DNA of 64,000 nucleotides from Weissella diestrammenae. Its GTDB lineage: Bacteria; Bacillota; Bacilli; Lactobacillales; Lactobacillaceae. Below are positions 55,727 to 64,000 of the stretch, piece after piece (position 1 is the stretch's first letter; the number at the start of each line of letters is the position of its first letter). Made by a program: the position numbers and the translations under genes. The stretch covers positions 434,001-498,000 of the forward strand of contig NZ_CP060724.1 in the NCBI RefSeq assembly GCF_014397255.1, written 5' to 3'. The notes under the pieces are model-generated. The model searched no databases, was not told where the DNA came from, and worked only from the letters and a program-made list of their open reading frames with translations.

Positions 55727-56993
55727 TAATCTTCTTCATCAATGATTTCAATATCACCATTCAACTGGGTTATTTTTTGAATTAAATGATCATAACCACG
55801 TAGAATGTGTTCTGAATTTTTAATAATTGTCACCCCATCTGCCATCAAACCAGCGATGACTAATGATGCACCGGCTCGAATTTCAGCTGCGGAAACTGTT
55901 GTGCCAACAAAGCTCGAACTTGGTCGAATGGCAATTAATCCATGCGATAAACTTTCGATGTCCATCCCTAATTTATTCAATTCAGAGATATGGCGTGTCC
56001 GCTCTGGATAGATTTCTTCAGTGATAACACTCTCGCGCGCAGCCAATGATAACAGTGGTGTAATCGGTTGCTGTAAATCGGTTGCAAATCCAGGAAATGG
56101 TGCCGTTTTAATCTTGATGGCCTTTAAATCTGTTGTTTTGGGCACAAAAATACTATCTTCGCGAACGTCAAGCGCAACGCCTGCTTCCATCATTTTCGCA
56201 ATAAAGGCATCCAAATGTTCTGGAATAATATTTTTCACCAATACACCGTCGCCCTGTGCGGCAGCCATTGATAAATAAGTTCCAGCTTCAATTCGATCTG
56301 GAATAATCGTATGCACGTTATGTGATTCTAAACGATTGACACCAACAATCCGAATTGTATCTGTACCAGCACCCCGAATTTTTGCCCCCATATTATTTAA
56401 AAATGTGGCTAAATCAATGATTTCTGGCTCTTTTGCGGCATTTTCAAGAATTGTCGTGCCTTCTGCACGCACGGCAGCCAAAATAATATTAATCGTTGCA
56501 CCAACTGAGACCATGTCTAAATAAATCCGCGCGCCATGTAAGCCATTGGGCGAGGTAATCCGGACTGTATCATCATCATATTCAACTTCAGCCCTAATGC
56601 CTCAAATCCTTTGACGTGTTGATCAATCGGACGCGGCCCGATATTATCTCCACCAGGAAATGTCACCACAGCTTGACCAAATTTTCCAAGCAATGAGCCC
56701 ATAAAATAATATGACGCACGTAAACTTTTAATTGCTGTCGAAGGCAACTCCGCTTCACGAATCTGAGTCGGATCGACTGACAATTCACCACGTGCAAATG
56801 ATGAAGTCACATTCATTGACTCCATAATCAGCTGTAAATTGTAGACGTCTAAAATATCAGGGACACTATCAAATTTAACCTCAGTATCTGCAAGAATTGA
56901 CGCTGGAATGAGCGCGACTGTTGAATTCTTTGCACCACCGATTGTCACTTCACCATGCAAGCGACGGCCACCATGAATAACCAGTTTTTTCAT
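55726..56993 (-). pseudogene. murA: UDP-GlcNAc 1-carboxyvinyltransferase MurA, single-base frameshift (probable sequence error); Asp in place of catalytic Cys
   Basis: The first frame (from MKKLVIHGG, 56993) is MurA up to HVKGFEALG, then shifts. Restoring one G in the run 56592-56594 gives [20 protein letters not shown] and joins the second frame ([17 protein letters not shown]...) without a gap, giving about 423 aa, normal for MurA. The enzyme adds enolpyruvate to UDP-GlcNAc, the first committed step of peptidoglycan synthesis. The catalytic loop reads [13 protein letters not shown]: the usual Cys (GGC) is Asp, a change that makes MurA insensitive to fosfomycin in other bacteria. It lies 220 nt after pyrG; a second murA paralogue is not in this window. 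Confidence 0.88.
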
Positions 56994-57170
56994 TATTAAA
57001 CCTCAATCGCTTAAAGCAACACATTTGTTCTCAAAGCGTCTTATTATTAATTTCATCATTTTAGATTGCAGTCTGCTCTCATCACCTGAAGGAGTCCTAC
57101 TGATGGTCGCAAGCATCCGCATACGTTCTCAATTTTACAATACAATGACATTATTAACAACAAGTAACTA

Positions 57171-57199
57171 AAAAGCCTGATTGAAAATCAACCAGGCTT
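57171..57199 (-). terminator. Terminator of pyrG
   Basis: 12-bp stem with one G-U (57173-57184 with 57188-57199, AAGCCTGATTGA), 3-nt loop, T-rich on the minus strand. Confidence 0.8.
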
Positions 57200-57213
57200 A
57201 AATTGATTCAAAC

Positions 57214-58856
<1,643 letters not shown>

Positions 58857-58929
58857 TCAATCACTCGCAAGACACGGATATGGTGTGAATGATTGATTTG
58901 AAATCAGCGTGTCAACAAGGGAATTTATC

Positions 58930-58971
58930 AAAAAATAGAAAAGCTCCCATTGCTAAAACAGCAGTGGGAGC
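58930..58971 (-). terminator. pyrG leader attenuator hairpin
   Basis: 12-bp stem with one G-U (58943-58954 with 58960-58971), followed on the minus strand by TTTTCTATTTTTT, lies between the pyrG promoter and gene. Its 5' arm carries CUCCC, which a G-extended transcript start could pair with, blocking termination. Confidence 0.8.
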
Positions 58972-59014
58972 GCTTATCTTCATTCGACATGCCCTGCAAG
59001 TAATTACAGGAGCC

Positions 59015-59052
59015 CGGAACATTATGATACACATTTTTTTGGAATCTGTCAA
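59015..59052 (-). promoter_or_regulatory. pyrG promoter with GGGC start (CTP-dependent reiterative initiation)
   Basis: Minus strand: -35 TTGACA (59047-59052), 17-nt spacer, -10 TATCAT (59024-59029), then a start likely at the first G of GGGCTCC (59015). In B. subtilis pyrG, low CTP makes RNA polymerase stutter and add extra G at such a GGGC start; those Gs pair with the terminator's 5' arm and allow read-through. All parts are present here. Confidence 0.8.
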
Positions 59053-59089
59053 CTGGAGCAGGCAACAAAATGTCTATCACCAATTAGGA

Positions 59090-59686
59090 TTACTTTTCGA
59101 TGTCACCAGAGCCATAATCGTCATCAACGTTATTACCTAAGCCAGCAATATCGTCGCCGATACCATTTGAAACTTCAAAATCATCTTTCGCTGCTTCATC
59201 CGTATCGTCATCATCACTATCATCATCGTCAGTATCATCTTTAGTCGTTGCTGTTTCATCATCTGACGCCACATCAACTTCTTCAAAATCATCTTCTTCA
59301 GGATCATCATCCCAACCAACCACATCATCGTCGTCGGTATCAAGCAAAGCTGCTGCTTTCTTGGTTGTCTTCTTCTTTTTCTTGGTTGAGGCCTCTTCTT
59401 CAAGGTCCAAATGAATTTCCTCATTGATTGAATCAAATGGATACCACGAACGAAGTCCCCACATATTTTCACCCAATGAAATAAACGAACCGTCAATATT
59501 TAAGTCCGTATAGAATTGCGCTAAACGCGCCTCAATTTCTTGATCATCTTTACCAATAAATGCTTGTACTTGCTTCAAAAGATCATTGAAACCAATTGTT
59601 TCTTGACGCTCATGAAGAATCTCACGCGCGACTTCGATCATTGAAAGTTCTGATTTTTCTTGATTGTCAAATTTTGATAATGCCAA
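59090..59686 (-). CDS. rpoE: RNA polymerase delta subunit
   Basis: This 198-aa protein has a folded N-terminal HARE-HTH domain (about 1-90: MIEVAREILHERQETIGFND, ENMWGLRSWYP) and a disordered, very acidic tail of Asp/Glu runs (about 120-198). Delta binds core RNA polymerase, releases it from DNA and raises sensitivity to initiating NTP levels, which fits its place just above pyrG. The likely start is TTG 59684-59686 (ALSKFDNQ), 10 nt after AAAGGA; a GTG at 59695 is too close to it. Confidence 0.93.
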   Translation of the reverse strand: MALSKFDNQEKSELSMIEVAREILHERQETIGFNDLLKQVQAFIGKDDQEIEARLAQFYTDLNIDGSFISLGENMWGLRSWYPFDSINEEIHLDLEEEASTKKKKKTTKKAAALLDTDDDDVVGWDDDPEEDDFEEVDVASDDETATTKDDTDDDDSDDDDTDEAAKDDFEVSNGIGDDIAGLGNNVDDDYGSGDIEK

Positions 59687-59722
59687 ATCATGCACATCCT
59701 TTCGAGGGTTTACTAACGCTTA

Positions 59723-59751
59723 ATAATACCGTATTTTTGATAATTCTTCAA
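59723..59751 (-). promoter_or_regulatory. Promoter of rpoE
   Basis: Minus strand: -35 TTGAAG (59746-59751), 17-nt spacer, -10 TATTAT (59723-59728), 36 nt before the start. Confidence 0.75.
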
Positions 59752-59775
59752 TGGTTATTTATTGAACTTATGATT

Positions 59776-61110
59776 TTATGGCCGAATTAACTTACCATTC
59801 CGGACATAGTGCTGGAATTCTTCATACATCGGTGCCATTAAATCCCAATCAGCGTGTTTTGACAACATTTCGTTTGGGAAAAAGAACCGTGCATTGCCAT
59901 ACGTGCGACCACGCAAGGCCTGTACCAGTGTACTTTCAGATGACAACTCAACCAAAGTCCCATCTTGTTGAATTACTTCAATTGGCGTCTTTGTTTTCTT
60001 TGAATTTGGATTATATGAATCATATGCAGTATCGAAACTATCATTTTCTGCTGTGTAGTATCGTTCATCAAAACCAGCTGCCTGAATGAGTTCAACTAAT
60101 TTTGGCAATAAGTCCCGCACATCATCTGCAATCTCAATTGATTTTAATGGCTTTCGATCTAAAAAGCGCGTTGCTAAATCAGCCAAAATACGATCAGGTG
60201 CATTCCGCCAATTACTAATATTAGCAATAATGGTTGCATCGTCTAACGCTAAATATTCTGTAATTGAAATTTGATGTTCAAATAAAGGCACCAAAGCTTC
60301 AGAAACAAAATGGCCATCAACAAATGAATCTGTCTTGCTCCGTTCATATAATGACATCGCACGTTCCAAAAGGTGGGTCAACAATACTTCCATGCCCCGA
60401 GAAACTGGGTGAAAATAAACTTGTCCATACATTTGATAACGTGACACAACGTAATCTTCAACCGTTGTCATGCCCTTATCCTCAAATGCAATTCCTCCAA
60501 CATACGGGCGCATTAAATGGATAATTCTGAAAAGATCAAACATCCCATAGGTTGCCCCAGTATAATAAGCATCACGCAATAAATAATCCATTCGGTCAGC
60601 ATCAATTTGTGATGAAATTAACGACACAACTTGCGGATTTGGATAGGTTTTAGCAATGACACTTGCGACCTGACTTGGAAAATCATCACTCACCGTCCGC
60701 AACACCTGATTCACTTCAGTTTCCGATGACAAAATAATTTGTTGGGTGTATTTCTCATGATCCGTTTTGAAAATATGCTCAAACGTATGCGAATACGGCC
60801 CATGACCTAAGTCATGCAATAACGCCGCAGCCAATAATACACGCCGTTCTTCAGGTTGCCAGCCACCATCGCCTGGCGTTTGTGTTTTAAAATTAATTAA
60901 ATGCGCCGCAAATTGGCGTGCAATTTCATACACACCTAATGAATGCGTAAACCTAGAATGTTCAGCCGTATGAAAGACTGTATTCGCGACGCCCAGCTGT
61001 TTAATGCGTCGTAACCGTTGAAATTCGCGTGTATCAATCAACGCTAAAATCATCGGGTCATCGATGCGAATAAAGTTGTGTACTGGGTCGCGAAATACTT
61101 TTTCTTGCAT
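59776..61110 (-). CDS. HD domain phosphohydrolase, YwfO/dGTPase-like
   Basis: This protein of about 444 aa has the dNTPase-type HD motifs: EFQRLRRIKQLG (near 33), AEHSRFTHSLG (His, near 54), ALLHDLGHGPYSH (HD, near 97), and SSQIDADRMDYLLRDAYYTG (Asp, near 170). It matches the YwfO-like family of dNTP triphosphohydrolases; in enterococci such an enzyme tunes dNTP pools. The start at 61110 (MQEKVFRDP) follows AGAGGAATTTAAG; an ATG at 61128 is possible. Confidence 0.88.
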   Translation of the reverse strand: MQEKVFRDPVHNFIRIDDPMILALIDTREFQRLRRIKQLGVANTVFHTAEHSRFTHSLGVYEIARQFAAHLINFKTQTPGDGGWQPEERRVLLAAALLHDLGHGPYSHTFEHIFKTDHEKYTQQIILSSETEVNQVLRTVSDDFPSQVASVIAKTYPNPQVVSLISSQIDADRMDYLLRDAYYTGATYGMFDLFRIIHLMRPYVGGIAFEDKGMTTVEDYVVSRYQMYGQVYFHPVSRGMEVLLTHLLERAMSLYERSKTDSFVDGHFVSEALVPLFEHQISITEYLALDDATIIANISNWRNAPDRILADLATRFLDRKPLKSIEIADDVRDLLPKLVELIQAAGFDERYYTAENDSFDTAYDSYNPNSKKTKTPIEVIQQDGTLVELSSESTLVQALRGRTYGNARFFFPNEMLSKHADWDLMAPMYEEFQHYVRNGKLIRP

Positions 61111-61219
61111 CTTAAATTCCTCTTTCATTTGACTTATTTCTCTAATTATACCGTAAATATCGTCATCGCACCGTTAACATGTGTATAATATCCCTATGAC
61201 GAACTCTAAGGACAATTTT

Positions 61220-61630
61220 ATGCAATCACCATCAAAGAATGTACACGTTCAACTCACAACTAAAATTCAACAAGCCGACATGAGTGAAACTTTTACTTTT
61301 AGTGAACCGGGGCAGCTGATTCAAAAAGACCAAATCACTTATCTGCGATATACTGAACATGCCGAAATTGAAACACCAATTATCATCAAGTTTAACCCAG
61401 ACCAGACAGTTCGTCTGTCACGTCAAGGTACAAGCCAAGTACATCTTGACTTGAATCCAAAACAAACAACGACAACCACCTATATCACACCTGTCGGTCA
61501 TCTACCACTGATGGTTAAAACACTTCATTTGACCTCCGACCTGTTAAATGGCACATTAATCACACAATATCAACTCTATCAAAATGACCAATTAGTTGGC
61601 GACTATCATTTAAAATTAACTTTCGATTGA
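61220..61630 (+). CDS. DUF1934 family protein (YwiB-like)
   Basis: This 136-aa beta-rich protein is rich in Thr and Gln. Blocks such as YLRYTEHAE, FNPDQTVRLSRQG and ITQYQLYQNDQLVGDYHLKL fit the DUF1934 calycin-like family, which is often next to rpoE or argS in Firmicutes and has no known function. ATG 61220 with AAGGAC upstream is preferred; in-frame ATGs at 61181 and 61196 lie at or next to the -10-like TATAAT. Confidence 0.78.
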   Translation: MQSPSKNVHVQLTTKIQQADMSETFTFSEPGQLIQKDQITYLRYTEHAEIETPIIIKFNPDQTVRLSRQGTSQVHLDLNPKQTTTTTYITPVGHLPLMVKTLHLTSDLLNGTLITQYQLYQNDQLVGDYHLKLTFD

Positions 61631-61635
61631 TGTAA

Positions 61636-61690
61636 AAACCTATGAACAATGCGTGCTTTTAGCAATTCTCGCATCGTTCATAGGTTTTTT
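61636..61690. terminator. Bidirectional terminator
   Basis: A long interrupted stem AAACCTATGAAC(A)ATGCG / CGCAT(C)GTTCATAGGTTT with A/T tracts on both sides separates two convergent genes. Confidence 0.85.
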
Positions 61691-61700
61691 TCTTTCCAAA

Positions 61701-62255
61701 CTAATAGGCTTCAAAGATGCCAGTCATTTGATTCATTCTTGTAATTTGTCCAGTTGTAAGCGCATAGCGGAAAATTGCCGCTTGATTAACAGTATTTGCC
61801 TGCGGATTTTGACTCACAACTTCAATTTGGTATTGCCCATCCGTCAAGTCAGAAATGAGATATGTCGGTGTACTTGGTAAACTTTGATCACCCTTAGTCG
61901 CAGCAATGACTCGTGTTAAAGCCAAATAGGCGTCGGGCGTCGTCGTTGTCACTTGGTATTGGTCATCATTTCCACCTTCATTTGACTGCACATCATGCTT
62001 ATCGCCTCCCCCAGCAGTTGGTTTTGTCGCGGTTGACGAAGATTCCGATGTCGATGTATCAGCGTTTGAATTTACCCGACTGGTTGTCATGGTTGATTGT
62101 TTTGGGGTACTTTGTCGTTTTGACTGCGTTAAATGAGTGGTGTTATTAGTATCGTGTGTGGTCGCTAGGCGACCGACCGCATAAACCCCACCTACAACAA
62201 GCCCTAAAGTCAAAAGTCCACCGACTAATCCAATGGTCCACTTATTAATTCTCAT
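61701..62255 (-). CDS. Membrane-anchored extracytoplasmic protein, unknown
   Basis: This protein of about 184 aa has an N-terminal membrane helix (about 6-28, WTIGLVGGLLTLGLVVGGVY). A low-complexity Ser/Thr-rich stalk (about 30-100) follows, then a small globular C-terminal domain (about 110-184) with AYLALTRVIAATKGD and YQIEVVSQNPQ. No lipobox or LPXTG is seen, so it probably stays anchored by the uncleaved helix. ATG 62255 with GGGAG upstream is preferred over the longer frame to 62363. Family not recognised; it may be a cell-surface sensor or stress protein. Confidence 0.6.
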   Translation of the reverse strand: MRINKWTIGLVGGLLTLGLVVGGVYAVGRLATTHDTNNTTHLTQSKRQSTPKQSTMTTSRVNSNADTSTSESSSTATKPTAGGGDKHDVQSNEGGNDDQYQVTTTTPDAYLALTRVIAATKGDQSLPSTPTYLISDLTDGQYQIEVVSQNPQANTVNQAAIFRYALTTGQITRMNQMTGIFEAY

Positions 62256-62425
62256 AATTTCTCCCTTTCCAACCTCATTTTCAGCTTCACTATAATCTAA
62301 ACGTAACAAAATTGAAACATAAAAGTAGCAAACTTTAGGTTTTCCTATGAAACGATTCATCATTCCTGAATATATTAAAACATTTTAACAATGATTAAAT
62401 ATGCAAAGTTAATCACTTATTTGGC

Positions 62426-62577
62426 ACAAAAAAACCACGGTCGCAAGAGGGGGAACGCGACCGTGGTTTGTTATCAACTACAAATAGCAATTGATAACAA
62501 GGGTTCTGGCGCTTTGGGGAAGCGCACAGATTCTTCATGTACTTTGGGGAGTAATGAAATCCACTTTAGCAGTGGAT
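62426..62577 (-). ncRNA. Candidate small RNA with C-rich (UCCCC) hairpin loops
   Basis: The minus strand downstream of htrA holds about 150 nt with no ORF, its own promoter and a chain of hairpins. The 5' hairpin is ATCCACT/AGTGGAT. Next come TACT-CCCCAA-AGTA, GCGCTT-CCCCA-AAGCGC, a 7-bp TTATCAA/TTGATAA stem, and a 13-bp terminator stem whose 12-nt loop is GTTCCCCCTCTT, followed by T7. Three loops thus expose CUCCCC/UUCCCC, complementary to Shine-Dalgarno-like GGGGA. This is the architecture of sRNAs such as Listeria LhrC, staphylococcal Rsa and streptococcal csRNAs, which block translation starts. No sequence family was recognised. Confidence 0.7.
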
Positions 62578-62578
62578 A

Positions 62579-62606
62579 TTTATATCATACACGTCTTTTG
62601 TGTAAA
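62579..62606 (-). promoter_or_regulatory. Promoter of the candidate small RNA
   Basis: Minus strand: -35 TTTACA (62601-62606), 16-nt spacer, -10 TATAAA (62579-62584). TATGAT at 62584-62589 is an alternative -10 that would place the start at the first hairpin. Confidence 0.55.
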
Positions 62607-62683
62607 ATGTGTGAATACTACTTTGCGAATATTTTTCAAAAATATTCTTTTATTGAATTATTATTTTTCTCATTAAATTAACT

Positions 62684-63940
62684 TCACTTATTAATCTTAG
62701 CCGTTGTGGCCGTTAACTTGACTTCACCATTTTGAACTTTACCATCTCGATAATAAGTGATTTTAACCGTATCGCCAGTTTTATGTGCATATAAGATATC
62801 TCTCAAATCACCAGAGCTACTTACCGCCTTATCATCAATCTTTGTAATGACATCGTATTTCTTCAAGCCCAGAGTTTTAGCAGGTGTATTATCAACAACG
62901 CTCATCACAACGACCCCACCGGTAACACTCTCTGGTAACTTCAAAATTTCCTTTTGATCAGTTTCAGTGACATTCACCAAATCAATCATTTTAATTCCTA
63001 AGGCTGGTCGGCTAACTTTACCATCCTTTTCAAGTTGATTAATAATATTGACAACTATATTGGAAGGAATTGCAAAGCCCATCCCCTCAACACTTGTTCC
63101 CGAGGTAGATGAGGCTAATTTCATCGAATTAATCCCAACCACTTGTCCGGCCAAGTTAATCAAGGCACCACCTGAGTTACCCGGATTAATTGCAGCGTCA
63201 GTTTGCATAACAGTCGCTTTCCCTAATGAATTACCGCTTTCGTCAGTCGCTGCGACCTCCCGTTTGGTTGCTGAAATAATTCCCTCGGTTACTGATGTTG
63301 CATATTCAGAACCTAAAGGCGAACCGATTGCTAAGACAGACTCCCCCGCCTGCACTTCATTGGAATTTGCAAATTGTGCAACTTCACTCACCTTATCAGC
63401 TTTAATCTTAATCACTGCCAGGTCAGTAATATTATCAGTTCCGACCAGTGTACCTGTCAATTTAGTACCGTCACTCAATAACACTTGCAGGGCATTCGAA
63501 CCTTCAACCACGTGATTATTTGTTACAACATACGCAGTATTATCCGTCTTCTTATAAATCACACCTGAACCTTCAGATGCAGTTTCCAAACTTGATTTAG
63601 TAGTTGATGAATCTGTTGACTCATCTGATCCTTCACCAAAGATATTCAAACCTGATGATTTTTGCTTTTGTAAGTTGATAACAGATACTACCGCACCTGA
63701 TGTCTTTTTAAATGCCTTAGTCGCGGCGCTCTCGCCCTTAACATTTGTATCTGCAACTTTGACCGGTGTCGTTTTCCCCACCGTCACAGTTGAATTCATC
63801 GCATTTAATTGTTGAATGCCAAACGCACCAGCACCACCACCAATGATGCCGGCAACTAATGCTATCACAACAACTTTTGATGATCCTTGCCAAAACTGTT
63901 GAAAACTCCGATTAATCTTTTTCATACCATCTTTTTTCAT
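62684..63940 (-). CDS. htrA: HtrA/DegP-type membrane-anchored serine protease
   Basis: This 418-aa protein has an N-terminal TM anchor (about 22-44) and a trypsin-like protease domain with His in TNNHVVEG, Asp in NITDLAVIKI and Ser in INPGNSGGALIN. A single C-terminal PDZ domain (about 310-405, GLKKYDVITKIDDK) follows. It degrades misfolded surface and secreted proteins. The ATG at 63940 follows GGAG by 8 nt. LAB usually have one such protease, often controlled by a two-component system; in streptococci that system (CiaRH) also drives C-rich-loop sRNAs like the one just downstream here. Confidence 0.95.
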   Translation of the reverse strand: MKKDGMKKINRSFQQFWQGSSKVVVIALVAGIIGGGAGAFGIQQLNAMNSTVTVGKTTPVKVADTNVKGESAATKAFKKTSGAVVSVINLQKQKSSGLNIFGEGSDESTDSSTTKSSLETASEGSGVIYKKTDNTAYVVTNNHVVEGSNALQVLLSDGTKLTGTLVGTDNITDLAVIKIKADKVSEVAQFANSNEVQAGESVLAIGSPLGSEYATSVTEGIISATKREVAATDESGNSLGKATVMQTDAAINPGNSGGALINLAGQVVGINSMKLASSTSGTSVEGMGFAIPSNIVVNIINQLEKDGKVSRPALGIKMIDLVNVTETDQKEILKLPESVTGGVVVMSVVDNTPAKTLGLKKYDVITKIDDKAVSSSGDLRDILYAHKTGDTVKITYYRDGKVQNGEVKLTATTAKINK

Positions 63941-64000
63941 GTTTTTTACTCCAAGAATAATATTATGATTATGATCTTATCTTACTGCATCTTTCTTAAT

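Noticed and set aside
59137-59496. Met/Lys-rich frame opposite in phase to rpoE
   Set aside because: A phase-shifted reading of the acidic rpoE tail; the repeats come from GAT/GAC codons.

Overview
The window is AT-rich Gram-positive DNA and reads as the chromosome of a Weissella species or a close relative in the Lactobacillaceae. The best marker is the FemX-type aminoacyltransferase at 36.9 kb, which closely resembles what I remember of the Weissella viridescens FemX sequence. Supporting markers are the malolactic cluster (mleR/mleS/mleP), the dltXABCD operon, rpoE-pyrG-murA gene order, a DUF2969 gene between rodA and mreB, and LAB-style DUF4811 and DUF1934 proteins. No prophage, IS element, CRISPR array or rRNA operon was seen. 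Most of the window is core chromosome, with one small accessory cassette.

Layout: 0-3.2 kb holds the end of an ABC exporter gene, hflX and a histidine phosphatase. From 3.7 to 7.2 kb, in the opposite orientation, lies a compact three-gene cassette: GT-A glycosyltransferase, PLP amino-acid decarboxylase, 7-TM PQ-loop-like membrane protein. It ends in a strong terminator close to a tRNA-Glu(CTC). From 7.8 to 12.1 kb are an OFA-family transporter with a striking palindrome upstream, exoA, a strong candidate structured ncRNA, a stand-alone degenerate FGGY-kinase N-domain and a DUF4811 protein. From 12.6 to 17.7 kb are tRNA-Glu(TTC), proC, rodA, DUF2969, mreB and murF (cell shape and wall). From 17.7 to 33 kb are ABC systems, a Nox-like oxidoreductase lacking its redox cysteine, FetAB-like export genes, a 5'-nucleotidase, gpmA, a ferredoxin/flavodoxin-NADP reductase, tandem SseB-like proteins, an HxlR regulator, an MFS exporter, an HD protein and a TrmH-type methyltransferase.

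From 33 to 48 kb are the malolactic genes, femX, doxX, prfB, secA, the D-alanylation operon and an NAD(P)HX dehydratase. From 48 to 64 kb are a cre-overlapped promoter without an intact gene, an R-specific alcohol dehydrogenase, ppx, trpS, an antitoxin-less mazF, a fused acpS-alr, the DEAD-box helicase cshA, murA, pyrG with a CTP-sensing attenuator, rpoE, an HD phosphohydrolase, a DUF1934 protein, an anchored exported protein, a candidate small RNA with C-rich loops, and htrA.

The wall theme is strong: rodA, mreB, murF, murA, alr, femX and dlt together cover precursor synthesis, cross-bridge formation, elongation and teichoic-acid alanylation. Four conserved genes (prfB, nnrD, murA, pyrG) are each broken by loss of one G within a G-run. 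This pattern points to consensus error in the sequence more than to real gene decay.
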